This document shows positions 14,166-27,795 of a stretch of 64,000 bases of DNA, in pieces (the first letter of the stretch is position 1; every line of letters starts with the position of its first letter). A model generated the notes under the pieces. The model worked only from the letters and a program-made list of their open reading frames with translations, was not told the origin of the DNA and searched no databases. Location of the stretch: assembly GCA_964036155.1 (NCBI GenBank), contig OZ038422.1:45469201-45533200 (forward strand), given 5' to 3'. The DNA comes from Diploscapter coronatus. Its lineage: Eukaryota; Nematoda; Chromadorea; Rhabditida; Rhabditidae. The position numbers and the translations under genes were made by a program.

Positions 14166-17133
14166 ATGTTATTCCCAAATTCCTTAGGAGATGTCGTTCA
14201 TCGAGTCGCATTCTGGATTCTACTTGCACTATTCGGATCCACTTTTATTCGGTTCATGTAAGACTGCAGATTTTGAATATCCTTAGAATTTCGGGGAACG
14301 TTCACTGCGCATAAAAACTTTACACGCAATGAAATACACCTCGAATTTCTACTAGCTAACTCACCCCATTCATTCGGGAAGGTCATAGTTTTCTGATAAA
14401 ATAGTGCTGATAAGAAAGGACTTGTTGAATTTCTTGTGGGTAATGGGTTATCTGCTCAATTCACCTCAATTTATGATTCTTACACAGGGCTTTTAGGCTA
14501 ATGATCGATTCAAATAAACGAGTCTACAATCACACACCAGGACCATGCAGAGCAATACATAATTTGAGTAAGTTGTTAACTTTTCAGGAGAAATATAGTT
14601 TATAATTTGAATATTTTCAGACAATGGTTCTGCCGGAATGGAGTATATAAAAGAAGAAAATCTGACATTCGTTACATTTGGCTTAGGCAGAGGTAGTCAT
14701 TTCATAATCAAATTCATATTCATGTTTTTCCTTGCAAATTTCAGCCTACAATCTGAGTGTGCCTTGTGGGATTGCGATATTCCGTATTCTTCCTGAAAAT
14801 TCCAAATTTGAAGTGGAAAAGTTAAAAATTGAAGGATCTGAATTCAATAGGGTACGAGAATTTTCGGATCTTTCTTTCCCATTTCAAAAGAATTCATATT
14901 TTTATTTCTAAATAATCTCAATGTGATTACGTAAGAAATTTCTTTATACATCTTCATGAACATTCATTTAGAAGGAATTTGCTCCGCATGGCATTTCTGC
15001 CTATTACAGCAAAGGGAAAACAACCCTCTATGTGGTGAACAAACTGACTCAATGTATCGAAATATTCCAGTACCAGAAGGAGAAAAAATCGTTACTCTAC
15101 AGAAAATCAGTCTGCAGTCCGCATTTCACCAGGTGCAATATTAATTTTAGAATAAGCTGATTTAAACCCATTTTAGCATTCAAGACGTAGTGGCATTAGG
15201 GGCTGATCGATTAATAATTTCAAACCTCGCCTATTTTTCGGCAGGGACACTTCAGAATGTTGAATTATCCTTTCAGGTAATAAATTTACTATTCTAAGAA
15301 AATTGGAAGGAAAAGATTTGAAACCAAACATAATTTCTGAAATGATGAGTAGAATAATTTCTCGCGAGCAAATCTTCTTGAAATCTGACAGATTTTTAGG
15401 CATATTAATCTTTACATACCTGCAAAATAAAAAAAAGCATCTATGAAAAGTGGGTTCAACGCATCATGCTAAAATTGACATATGGTTTAAAACTTTTGAT
15501 CGCCACTGTAAGTATGATTAATCTATGCGAACTAATGAAACGTATCTTATGAAATTACGCCAACTCCCATTTGATCAGGAAAAATCTGATCTTCGTTTAA
15601 TAGGAAAAATAATACTGGAGATATTTTAGAGCACATTCGGCTCATTGCTATTCTTTGATGGAAAGTCAGTTTCTGTGATGATGTCAGGATTGCCTTCTCC
15701 GCTGCCTTTAGCAATAGACAGGAAACGTAATCTTCTCTTTGTTGGATCACTTATGAATGAGGTAGAATCTTACATATCATATCTTTAATTTTGTTCAAAG
15801 GTGAGAAGGAAATTAAGATTTAGTTCTAACTTTCATATCAGAAATGCATGAAGCTAGAAGAATTCGACTTCAATTTTGTCTCTGCTAAATTGATATTCCA
15901 ACTTCGAAATCTTCAAAAACGAGTTTTTGATTTTGAACATTGTCAAATTAAAACTTTGTGCATTCCCGTCTGCTTTATAGCATTTCTGATTACTGAACAG
16001 GTTGAAATTGCGCGATCAATAAGTTTCGTTCCAGATGCAGGAAAAACTTACTAAAATAATGCGATGAAATGAGATAACGGTTTCGAGTTTGACATTTTCC
16101 GAATTTTTTCTCGAGTTGAATTACGTTGACAGCGAAATTAAAATCGGTCCTTGACCGGATTGGACAACTAGTTTCGCACAATTCAATCATTTGTCAACAA
16201 ATTTTCGTATTTTCTAAAAGAATACTTTTAAAATATCAAAAAGTCGTTTGTTTGAGGAGGTTTTCCCATTTTTCAGATAATCAAAGTCTATGATATCAAA
16301 AGAGATTTCTCGTTGCATCCTCGAACGGAAGTCTCATTATTATCGTCTCCTTCTGGCATATTTGTCGATGAAGAAAGCGGTAAGTTATAAAGAAACTTCC
16401 TATCAGCAAATTCATGCCTTCATTTACTTATTGTTAGGCGATATTTGGGCGACAACATTTCCCGTTCTTTACCAGTTATTCGCACATATGATAAATGCGA
16501 AGGGAGCAAATGTTTTGAGTCCGAGTCAGGTTGTGCGGATACGAATTCAGGTTTGAAAAATTTTCGTTCCATAAAGTTTCCCGTATTTTAGGAAGATGGA
16601 ATTTCTTGGGTTATCACAGAGCCGTATTCTAACGACGGAGCAACCATAGCAGCGAGCAGTTCTGTTGTAAGTTCTCTTCTGAATTTTCGTGTTTTTGCTA
16701 GCTGAACCCTGATGACATCGTGACATTTGAACAAATTAAATAAGGGGTTAATGAAAAGTGCAGGATCATGTCAACGACCTCCCCTTTACAATACCATTTC
16801 AGTCACGAGGGCACGCGATGTCAGCTATTTTTAAAATATAATTTCGAAGCAGAAATTATAATTTTAATAAATCCATTTTCGGAGTCAAATCAAAATAAAA
16901 AAAAACTAACTTAAAGTTGAAGTTGAAGTAGCTACGTCCATCTGGGAAAAAAATCAAGTTCGAACTCGTTAACCTCAATATTATTTCACGTCACGATGTC
17001 ATGAGATTTTTCTAGCTATATTATTTTGTACCATTTTCGAATACTTTAGGTCTATGACAAGAATCAAATGCTGATTGGATCACTATTCGGTCGACTCTTA
17101 CATTGCGACGTGCTCAATCCAGAAATTACCTAA
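14166..17133 (+). CDS. MEC-6/POML-like paraoxonase-family membrane protein
   Basis: Eleven exons join in phase: 14166-14257, 14488-14567, 14621-14692, 14745-14851, 14972-15132, 15177-15276, 15630-15761, 16277-16379, 16438-16550, 16592-16666 and 17050-17133, giving 372 aa. An N-terminal membrane anchor (about residues 13-31) is followed by a paraoxonase-type six-bladed propeller: GPCRAI, GSAGME, APHGISAYY, LYVVNK, DVVALG, GDIWA and MLIGSLFGRLLHCD. In C. elegans, MEC-6 and POML-1 are paraoxonase-like ER proteins that help DEG/ENaC channels fold and assemble; length and topology fit. By recalled alignment to PON1, the calcium-binding Glu-Asp of GSEDME is Ala-Gly here and the second active-site histidine (VVNH) is lysine, so catalysis is doubtful and a chaperone role is favoured. 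The last intron carries a 297-bp inverted-repeat element. Confidence 0.85.
16709..17005. mobile_element. 297-bp MITE-like element in an intron
   Basis: The ends are 16-bp inverted repeats, CTGATGACATCGTGAC (16709-16724) and GTCACGATGTCATGAG (16990-17005), with one mismatch. There is no coding capacity. It lies wholly in the last intron of the MEC-6-like gene (16667-17049). Confidence 0.6.
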
Positions 17134-18139
17134 GACGATTTCTCAATAATTTAGACTGATTTTATAGTTGATGGTTGTTGTTTTAGCATTTTGCAATTGA
17201 TGAATTAGTCAGATTGATACGAGTGTTTTGCGCCTCTCTCCTACCTTCGATTAGATACGTGCATTTGTCGAATTCATTTGATCTCTCAATTTCATTTCGG
17301 GTCTAATGAATTTTCATAATGCAATCCGTGATTCTGATTCTTTGAGTCGTTGTGTATTACGAACTTCGAAATAAATCTATATATTCTGCGTGGAGTATTT
17401 TATGATAATTACTTCATTTTTATTAAACTTTATGAGTGCTTACAAAAACTATAAGTAAAAAATCGAATTGACATTCTCGCATCGATCCCAAATTTTTATT
17501 TTTCTCTTTCCAAAATTGAAAATCTTTTTCATTCAACCCTAAAAATCTAAAAATCGAAATTGAAGCATGTCTGTTATCAACTTACACCACATTTAGGTCT
17601 CTATTTTAAAATTTACTAGCTCAAATCAAAGGCTGTCGAGAAAATACCGCAGCAGAAGGTTTTACCACATCAGCAGTTTCTTCTTCTGCCACAACCAAGA
17701 ACAAAAATTCGACATTACTTTTCTTGAATATTCATATTAGATCATTCAATTGTGCTATTTCAATTACGTATTTTTGACTATGTAACGTGAATCATTCCAT
17801 TTCAAATCAAATCGAATCAAATCGTTATTCAAAGTACAGAAAAAGTTGATGGTTCGGTCGAAACTGCAACAACTCTTTCTCGACCAAGGAATATAATCGC
17901 TTAGAATGTTGAATGTGATGTGAATAGAGGGAAGATTGGAAGATGGTTACCTATTTTGTATGTTGTTGTTGTTGGGTCGTTGGGTTGTCTCTCGCCTCTC
18001 CTCCTTCCGCCAGCCCCGCCCCTTTCATCTGTCTTCACCTCTCCTCCACTGCCCTTCTCTCTCCTCTCCCAGTTATTTCATCTCGTATCTGCGTTTCTGT
18101 ATCGCCGTATTCTGCATTCTTTCCAATTTCCAGCGCGCG
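17134..18139. promoter_or_regulatory. Intergenic region with a pyrimidine-rich promoter tract
   Basis: The first part is the 3' region of the MEC-6-like gene, with AATAAA at 17370-17375, about 237 nt past its stop. The second part (about 17950-18130) is an unusually C/T-rich tract ending in TTTCCAATTTCCAG directly before CGCGCG-ATG of the next gene; that end looks like a splice or trans-splice acceptor. The tract is open in several frames but is low complexity. Confidence 0.45.
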
Positions 18140-21100
18140 ATGTGGCCGGTCCTGTTAGCTGCCGTTGTTTTGGCTCTGTCCTCAGCCCCTGTCTCTGCGC
18201 AGGACGACAAATGCGGTCTCAACGAGATCAGGAGCGGATCGGAATGCGTCTGCCAGGCTGGGTAAGCCCATAGTTCTATTACAAATTTGCCTAACCTACA
18301 AACATGTTGATGTTGGTCGTGAGATTGAAAAAATTGGAAGTAAAAGTTACAGCATAATCCATTTTGACAATTCAAAAGTGTCATAATTTCGCAACTTGAA
18401 GGCGAGCATGCAGGAATGAGGGAGCGTTTTCCTTACCTCTCCCAACCTACACCATGTTTCCTCAAGTTTATAAATTTATCGACATTTTAGAGTGGTCTCT
18501 CCATCTTGTATTTAAAATTCAGTCTTTTTCCCATATTTTCGACCTTGATAAGTTTCCAACCCAACCAAACTATTTTTAATTATTCTTCTTCCGCATCAAG
18601 ATGATCTGGTTGTGGATTCATAAGTAGGAAACCTCAATTTATGAAAACCGTAAACTGCATCTAATGTTCAGTAACTAGACCGTGTCATCCTGCGCATACC
18701 TAATCCATCTGCATATGCAATAATTCGATATCTATAATGCTGTTATTTCGAGTCTCTTACTTTCGGCTAGCATTTTTGTTTTTGTAAGCGTTTTTATGAA
18801 GCGCAATTTGCCTTTCTGTAATTCTGTGCATACACACCTTGTATTGCTGTTGAAATTCTTCGTCAAAATTTGCCGGTTGTCGAAAATAGGTGATAAATTG
18901 GCGAAGATGCAATATGAGAGTGGAGAGGAGAGTAACCTTGGCAAGGAAGGGAAGATAGAGATAAAAAGTGAGTAGAGATAAAGGACGGAGGAAAGATGCA
19001 AATGCAGAGATTACGAATCGCATTCCTTCCTGACTGCGAGGGAAAGGGGATGACTTCTCACTAGGGGATGCTCTAATTAGCTGCGTGCAATCGATTCGCG
19101 ATATTCACGCAGATCCGACAGATGAATCCATCGAAAACAGCATTTTGAGAGTGATAGAAAAAGTTGTATCATTCTATTGGATCAGGCAATCTGAAATTCT
19201 CCAGAATTACCGACCCAAATATTATTTTGCGACCATGAACGAAATAGTATGAAGAAAGGAAAGTCTCCCTTATCCCTCCTAAAATAGTCGCGAAATTTTT
19301 GTTTCGCAAAATTCCAGGATCAGAGATAGTGGGAATACAATTAACGTTAGAGAATGCTAATTTCAAATTTCAATGGCTTATTGGCTAACCCAATTGATAG
19401 CTGTGGAATTCTATCGGATTTATGTCGCCAGCTCATATTTGACAGTCTAGATGTTTCGACAGCAACCTCTTTTAGAATTTGACAACATTATTTTCAAGGA
19501 ATAAAGAATACATTTCTCCCTCCTTATAAAACGAGCAGTCATAGTCTAAAAGATAGAGTGTCGTCTGGATTTTCCAGACTTTCATTTACAAACTGCCATT
19601 CACTTCTAACTGTAATGATCGATCATTATGCGCATCTCCTTTGGCAAAAACAAATCTCTATAACTTCTGAACTTTCTATGAAGATCATCAAATTTTGCTT
19701 CTGATCTATCAGTGGATCTTCAATGAATTGACCATTCTTGAACATATGCGCACAATCAATGTATACTTTTCCAGCAGTTCTTTTCCATTACGATATTTGA
19801 GGTTGAAGTTCACTTTGAAACAAAAACTGGCTGTTCGAAATTCTTGATTTCGATACAGTTCAGCGGACTTCCCGTGAAAAAAATTGCGCGACTGGCAAAT
19901 TGACATGGCCTTTTCTGTTTCTGTTTTGTTTCTAATTTCCTGCCATGTTCTTAATTTCCACAAGTAGATAGAAGAACGCAAACACGATGAACTATCGCGG
20001 GAAATTCTCGCGATTCCCCGTTCTGAAATCGAACGATAGCAGCCCTGTCACTGCTATTCCCACCGCCATTCCACAGAAGCGATATGGCAAATTGTCAACC
20101 GCGCACTGCTTTTCTCCCTTCCTTTGCTTTCTTTTCCCCTCTACTCTTTCTCTACTACTTTCGAGGTTGTTTCGAATCGTCAATTCTCAACTAGTTCTTC
20201 CCGTTTTATCACAGCCCAATTTCCAATTTCCTTCTCACTCTCATTCACAATTCATATCTATGAAATTTAGTAACTTTTATGCAAAAACGATTGCTCAAAG
20301 ACATAGTAAAGTCTTTTAAAAATCGCAGAAAAGTTGTTCTTCACTCACGACTGCTCGTAAATTTTACCAGAACACGAATTTTCGCGTCGAACAATTCGAT
20401 GTTAAAACTAACGAACCCTGACTGACGCGATTGCACTTCGAAATCAGTTGAACGAAGACAATTCCGAGTTTCTGTTCAGTTTTTTCTTTATGGTAAAATT
20501 ACGAAACAAACAGGAATTGAAAATTAGGCGATTTGTTCCAGAAAAAATCAACATCATGCGCGCGCAAGTTTCCGAGTGAGTCAGGCTTTTTGCGGTGATA
20601 AATTGGTTACATATTTTGTGTTAAGATGGCCTTTTCGAGCGAGATGCAGTGTATGCGAGTAGAACTGTACATTGACTACCACGATTGCCGAGAGATTGAA
20701 TATTGAAAATGACAAGATGATTCTGGGGAAGAGTCGAGAGGCACGCCCTGTTAAACAGCAGAAATGGGGGGAATTGAGAAGTTGAGATGGGGAAGCAAGG
20801 AGAAGGGGAAATTGGAAGAGCGAAAAATTGAAGGGTGATGAGACTCGCTCGGTTAGCACCCTGTATGGCAGAGGAGGCAATTCCTCTGTCTTCCTGTCGA
20901 TTTCTCGAACTTCGCAGGAGACGGGCAGCTATGAAAAGGGTACTCCAAGGGGCGAGAAGAGGAGAAAATGACAGACAGTAAATGGAAGAAATCGAATGGA
21001 ATCAAGAGAAGATCATTAACAAATCAACAGGGAAAAACTAGATAATGGAATAATAATAGCATTTTCAAAATGAAAACTTATGATTATCAAATTACCAATG

Positions 21101-24100
21101 ATAAGAAGCAGAATAATCTCATGCGTTTATATCTAGGCAGTTTCAATTTAGTGAAGATCATTCTTGTGCGAAATCAAAAATTAAGATATCGTAGCCAAAG
21201 TCACTTATTTTGTTTCATTTCGAGTTAAAAATCGAAATTTCACAAAACCCTGGTGAAGATAATAATTTTGTAACAATTGATATTTGAATTGTACAGCTAG
21301 ACAGACGTCCATAGTTCAATGCACAAAATTTGTACAAGAATTTATTAAAATTTTAATTCAGTACAAATGATCGGAAGTCATCTTTAGGAATATCACGAAT
21401 TATGCCAAACTTTTGTGCGACACTGCTATCACAGCACAAGTTGATTTTCATAAATTTCAAATCATAAAGATCATTTTCAATCGAATACCTTTATTCGCAG
21501 ATCATCGCGCTCCAGTGATAAGATACTTTCTCGTCCGTATTCAACTAACTCTTCCACATACTTTTTCGTCCTGACTTCCTTTACCGGTTATTTCTGGTTG
21601 AATGGGATAGTGGCAATAGCTCGATTTGTCAGTCTGCCAACCGATTTGCACTCTCATTCTCTACTTCGCCTTCTCTCCTAGTATCACATAAATCCAGAAT
21701 AGTCGCGGAGTCACTGAATATCAGGGATTCGATGCATCGATTGAATTACATACTCAATAGTAGTAGACTATAACTGAAACACCTCATAATGCAGATGAAA
21801 ATATGGAATAATCAAAAACATTTTACTACACTAAGTGTTCTAGTGTTCATAAATTGAAGGGAATACCTTATCAATCTATTACGAATAAAAATTTCCAGAT
21901 ACTTCAAAGCGGGCGACGACCATCAAAGGGAGCGATGCAACAATGAATGCGACGAGCTCTACTGGAGCTACTTCACATACGGAAAATGCAACAAGGATAT
22001 CTACAGCAGAATTGCTGCTGGACAGCGACCTGCCTGCAATGCTAGATGCGCGGTAAGCATTACATATTTGTATATATTGTAAAGATTAGGGGTGACACAA
22101 AACGAACGTTTTGAGAGTAGAAATAGAACCGAAACAGTCATAGACTACATTTTTCAACATATGAATTGAAATCCCCTCTACACTATCAACAATCCCTGAA
22201 CAGAGGCGAAAATCAATCCATCTCAGAAGAGTTCGATATGAAATGATTAGTATATGGATTATCCCAAGCTACAACTTCAAATGAGATAGTTGCTTTTGAA
22301 GCCTAGAAATTTAAAATCTGTCATGATCTAAAAATGATCTCCAATTTGTTGATTTGAGTGGAGACTTCGTTGGTGGACGATCATCGGCCTGTTGATCATC
22401 TTCGCGTCCGCAGTCCTTTCCCTCATCTTCACTCTGCCGATCTGCATCGCCACGTGCTCATCTTGTCTTCACGCTAAGAAGGTTAGCTCGATCATTCATT
22501 TTTCGTCTCAAAATTCCCGCTACACGCAATTTTATTTACTACCAACAGCAATGGTAATCTATACTTGATAAAGAGTAGACATTTCAGCATAATAAATTTT
22601 GTAAGCATTTACGACATAAGAACCTTATTTCTGATAAAGTAGAAATAAAATACACTATCCAAGTTTCCCTTAACAAAATGGCGATTACTCCAAATCGCTT
22701 TTGAAGTGAACTTTTCACAACAAAAAACTATCGAATGAAGAACCCGACTGCCAATATGCTGCATTCCGCTATGTCGCTAAGCACGCATTCGAATGGGTCA
22801 TTTTCCCGATCCGATGGTATCGCCTCGGTAATTTGGCCCTGCATTCGCTACCTTTCTCCTTTCTTCCTTTCATTCACCTTCATCTCTATAATTCTGGCTG
22901 CATCTAGGCCATGTCACATTCACTCTTTTCCTCAATCTGCTCACTTTTTGCGACATTTCTTAGTTATTTCCAAGCGCAAAACAAAAAGCAGCGGATTTAG
23001 ATGTTCATGATAATTGTAAAACGGAGATTCGATGCGCCACACATTATTCAAAATGCAATGAATTGATATAAATTTTATTCAATGGGAAGAACTAAAAAAC
23101 AACTGAAAATAAACTATCCAGTCAAAGTAACATCTAATCTGTTACATTTAGAAATGCGCGAAATTTTAGTATCTCAATTCTACGATTCCATATCATTCGT
23201 TGTCGGACAATCGATCGATTGGTATCTAAATGACAGCACTGCATTTGTATATTTTTGATTCGTTCCATTCGGCGAGATTCAGATTGCAATGTTGCGTGGA
23301 GGCCAAGCAGTGTAGGGCGTATCACTCATTTATCGCTTCTCTCTATCATTCACATCTTCATTTTATCACCCTCCACCCTATCTCCCAATATCTATTTGGA
23401 TCTCTTTGCTACATTCTCAGGTTTGGGTGTGACACCTGAAATTCTCAAGGCTTTCCCAGCGCATTCCAATCCCATAGTGATTACTTGCGTATGATTTCGA
23501 GATTGTGACAGATTTATGGGAGATAATGGACTACTTTCAGAAATATCGTAAATTTGTAGGGAGTTTTCAGAATTAGAAAAATATAAGCAATAACTTTATG
23601 AGATTTTTTTAAAATGTTCGGCGGTATTGATGAAGAACGTGCTCCAATGGTAAAAACCAATCCTTATCTTCCTAATCTCTATAGAATAGGGTGTAGATTA
23701 AAAGCTAAGAAGAAAACTTTGGAATAGTAAATGAGGATGGACTTAATCTACTTGAATGTAAATAATTAGCAAGAACAGTCCTTACAAGGATACGCTCCTT
23801 TGCAATGTGCAAGCCTTTTTAATTATTTAATCTGACGCCTTTAGACAGTATAAAATGACGAACACTCTACAAGAAGTCACACCATTAGTTGAAAGATAGG
23901 TTCATCATATCCCCTCCTAAATGTCTGCAAAGTTTTTATCTTTCACTTTGCTTAAGCTATGTATATGCTAATTACCTTTCAACACTGGAGCGTAGTTTCC
24001 TTTATACCGAATTTATAATGCATTCTCAAAAGAAATGCATGAATTAAGTTTGGCATTGGATCAAATGCTTTATAACCTAAAACAAACTACTTTATTCGAA

Positions 24101-25365
24101 TTTTGACCTTCTTTAGCAGCTTTATTTCGTTCTAAACTCTAAAGTATGAAATGACTGTTTTAAATGAGCGAAGTGAATGCAACAACGGTTTTTTAGTGTT
24201 GCATAACGGGTTTTCGCATTTTCGCTTCGATTTGCGAATTAACTCTGCGCTCTTTACCTTCCACTGTCTGCCTCTCCGCTACTTGAATATTGATTGCATC
24301 ACTCTCGCTCGGCAAACTACTGACAGTTACGCATGACAATACACATGAAATTAGCTAAATGAGTGAATAGAGAAAATAAGGAATGGCTAGGAGAAGGAGG
24401 CGACAAGATAAGAAGTGAGAAGTACAGGACAACAATGCGAGGGAATTGACAGGCAGGCTTTGTCTTCCTGAAGCTATGCAAAACGAACAAGAGTTCCACA
24501 TGATAAATAGCGCTAAAGTCAGGGAAAGATGGGCATTATTGTTGAAAGAAAATTATAATTGAAACTGACTATCACTGGAATCTAAGTTTAATTCAGCATA
24601 TGAATAAAATTATGCATTATCTTATAAACAAAGTTAAAAAAAACTTATCCACCTTAGAAGATTGCTCCAATCAATAAACAGCATTTATTTACACAAATTT
24701 CAATAATTGATAGACGAATATCTTTTCTTCGAAATTTAACAAGGACTAACTATCTAAAAATTAATATATTTCCATCAAAACATTATAAAAATTTTGAAAG
24801 GATTGTAGAATCGTATGCTTCATCAATTTCAGCAAAAGATCAAAAATATTTCACGAATTAAGTAAAAATTTTAAATAAATTATCATACATATTTCAGGCT
24901 AACAAGCACGCGAAACGAGTCGTCATGGAATCTCAGGTGAACAACACAAGCAAGGACCAGCAAGTCGCTTCAATGGGTTGGTAAAAATACGTTTTTTATC
25001 TCAATGATAATGCCTTCTTAAAAATAATTATCACATGAGTTTTGAAAATTACGGCATTGATCTGATTACTGTGTTCTATCGTTTCTCTACCATAGAATAG
25101 CATATCAAATGCAAATAAAATCCTTAATTGAAAATTGGCGCAAATTTATGAAGAAGCTATCGAAAAAATACGTAGCACGAATATAGGCATATAACGCTTA
25201 CGCTAAATCATTTTAGGAGATTTAGAGGCGTGTTTTCTCAGCTAAATTAACCAACCATGTTTCAATTTTCGATTTTGATGAAAATAAATTCAGAAGATTA
25301 ATTTAGATTCACAATGTTCAGGTTATAACCCATACGCCTACTGGCCTTACTACGGAAGATCGTAA
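18140..25365 (+). CDS. Small secretory-pathway protein: 8-Cys ectodomain plus one membrane helix
   Basis: Five exons: 18140-18261, 21899-22052, 22359-22481, 24898-24976 and 25322-25365 (173 aa). The order is a signal peptide (residues 1 to about 21, ending VSAQ), an extracellular domain with eight cysteines (GSECVCQAGYF, then CNNECDELYWSYFTYGKC, then CNARCA), one membrane helix (WWTIIGLLIIFASAVLSLIF to about residue 120) with a juxtamembrane Cys cluster (CIATCSSC) likely to be palmitoylated, and a short basic tail ending in a Tyr-rich motif (NPYAYWPYYGRS). It resembles EGF-like or disulfide-rich nematode membrane proteins, but I cannot name a family. Introns 1 and 3 are long (3.6 and 2.4 kb). 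The exon 4 donor is uncertain: the strong site GTAAAA at 24981 would end the protein after a few residues, whereas the weaker GTTGGT at 24977 keeps the Tyr-rich tail. Confidence 0.72.
18262..21898 (+). other. 3.6-kb first intron of the small membrane-protein gene
   Basis: Bounded by GTAAGC and TTTCCAG. I find no nested gene in it. The open frames inside (for example 19709-19981 minus and 19987-20319 plus) have no start or splice context and look like noise. Such a long first intron often holds enhancers, but no specific site is claimed. Confidence 0.5.
22482..24897 (+). other. 2.4-kb third intron of the small membrane-protein gene
   Basis: Bounded by GTTAGC and ATTTCAG. The frame at 22735-23010 begins with ATG and has a hydrophobic centre, but it shows no splice partners or family motif, so I regard it as non-coding. 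Nothing else is recognised. Confidence 0.45.
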
Positions 25366-27795
25366 AAATCGCATGTCAGCCACCAGTTCCATCAGTTGCA
25401 ACATCAAATAGTGATTCTTGGAAAGTTTACCATCTTCCTTGCCATCCATTAAAAATTCTTCGTGTTCTCTTTTTAAATAATATTGCATCGAGGAAAAATC
25501 TTTGCCACACAAATTTCGAATTTTTCTACAGAGATGGACTGAACCAATCTGGCTGAAAACTTACTAAATTATTCTGCATTGTATCTCTTAAATATCTCCA
25601 AAATCTCAATTGGATTTGATTTCGAAACACGGCAGAAAACTAACAATGAAATTTAAGAACAATTTTACACATCTTTCTGAAAAATCGAACCTGATTGAAA
25701 TCCTAGGGATATTTAGAGATACTTTACAGAATATGTGCAGTTTTCAGCTTGATTGTCTTCTCATTTGAATAGAAAACAATCGAAATTTATTGTCGCAAAA
25801 CTTTCCTCAACTCAATATTTTGCCTCAAAATGCAATGAATCTTATCCAAAGCTATTGTCAAGAAAATGGTGATTTTTCCAAGAAATCATCTTAATGGTGC
25901 TTTTCACATTTCAAAGTTTCATATTTTTCATTCTGACTTTTCTTTCGAAAGTTTCGGCCTCGTGGATTTATTATCAATGATCATCCTCATCATTTGTATA
26001 TGTCATCAGCTTTGTTTATTCTCCATACACTACCTAATATATAATTTGATGGTGACAAACAAATGGTGTAGTGCGATCAGCTTGTGATAAATACATGAAT
26101 CTGGAAATTTTCTTTCTTCAGCATTTTCTAAATTGTCTTCTCAAATATTCAACTTAGTTCTGATGTTGAAGTAAAAATCAATAACAATTTCGGATTTCTA
26201 GCCTTCTTATCCTCATTTGTTCCTCCAGCTCAAGAGCCCAGCTGTTTCGGGTATTTGTCTTCTAGCTACCCTCACAAAATTCACTCCCCATTTCCCTTAT
26301 CTTATTTTAGGTCGTCCTTATCTTCTAGACTTCCTCTCCAACTCTCCACTGCCAAGACATTGCATTTGCCAGGATTCTGCATTTCCATAATTCACTCATT
26401 TCTTTCTTTATCCGTTCTTGCCTTATTCTTCTTCGATGCATTCCATGAGGTTATTCAGTTCAGTTCAGCGTATAGTTCATTTCAAATTTCTATCGAAAAT
26501 TGTCAATGTTTTTCTAGAACCAGGAATAAACTATTTTATAGAAAAAAATAGTGTAATAGCAAACGACTTCCTGCATTTGCTATCAATCGACAATCATTTC
26601 GGCTCTAATTTTTATCCAATTTAGTGATTGATAAACAGATATAAGCAAAAATAAAAATAAATAACTCGAATACAGCCGATGTAGGTAATCACCATAAGTC
26701 GAACAAATTCAGGTGGTCATAGTGGTAGATGTGCAAATATGTACTATGACTTCATAATCAAAGATGTGAAAATTTGTTCTTTTCCAAAAATTTTGAAACG
26801 TAATTTCCGTTTAGCTTCCGAAAATTTCAAAGCCCATTTCCGCACTCTCCTTTTCGCAATAATTCAGTTTCAATTAAAATTTAATGTGTGTACAGCCAAA
26901 AATAATTGAAAATAATCACCTGTTTGTAATTGAAATGCACATAAAATATATACAAATACGTTTCTAGAAAAGAAAATATACTGTTGTCTGTAAAATTTTC
27001 TTATAAAAAGAAGTTGCTGATCTTAAGTCAAAGTTTATTGAGATTTAGAATTGGATACCCAGAATCGGGAAAAATAAAAGCAAGAAGTTGATGGTGTAGT
27101 AAAGACACTAGCCCGAAAAAAACGACAAGAATCAAATTCAAAGGGATACAATATACAACATCACCTTGACCAATAACAACTTAAAATCATTTTAAAATTC
27201 TGTCTTGTTGTTCGTATTTATGTTTGTTAGATTTTACCTTTCATAAAATAGACAAACCTCGATATTATTTTAGATTAATTTTTAATTAAGATTATCATGA
27301 TAAATCATATGATAGATTCACAACAAAAAATCACCTGGTATAAATTGAAATTCACAACAAAACATCTCAATTTCTTCCTTGGCAACCGAATATTTTTTGC
27401 TGCTTAATTTCGCAAAAAAACCGCTATTAGAAACTCCTTATTACAAAATTGAGTCTACTATCAATATAACGAGTTCGAATTAAAATCGCTAAATTTTCTT
27501 TAATTTTATACAATTCGATATAATAATGTATATCTGCCCGAGCAAATATATAGATTCCGACTATATGGATGAATATTTTCATATTAATAAAATTGATAAG
27601 GAATTATGCAAGGGTATATTCAGCATTTTCACTTAAATCATTAGAAAACAAATTTCGCACATTAGTGACATATTATATATAATAATATCACTTTTTAAGT
27701 TAATGAATTTTGCAAGATATTAGAAGCTAAAAATCTTATATACGAATTTTATACAAACAAGATTTTCCTAGGTTTTACCGAATCCACTACACATT
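25366..27795. other. Intergenic region with possible receptor debris
   Basis: AT-rich. Short hydrophobic open frames (25866-26087 and 26255-26551, plus) have no convincing splice partners. Near the right end, 27041-27168 is a degenerate copy of the last exon of the receptor gene downstream, which suggests that a tandem receptor copy once stood here and has decayed. Confidence 0.4.
27041..27168 (+). pseudogene. Relic of a serpentine-receptor last exon
   Basis: This stretch aligns along its length with 30672-30800. Both read Leu-Glu... QNREK ... KTLA(K/R)K in the same frame, but here that frame is broken by a stop codon after QNREK and diverges afterwards. No intact upstream exons were found. 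It is probably the remnant of a tandem duplicate. An alternative reading from the AG at 27046-27047 gives a short intact tail, so a live but unrecognised exon is possible. Confidence 0.35.
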
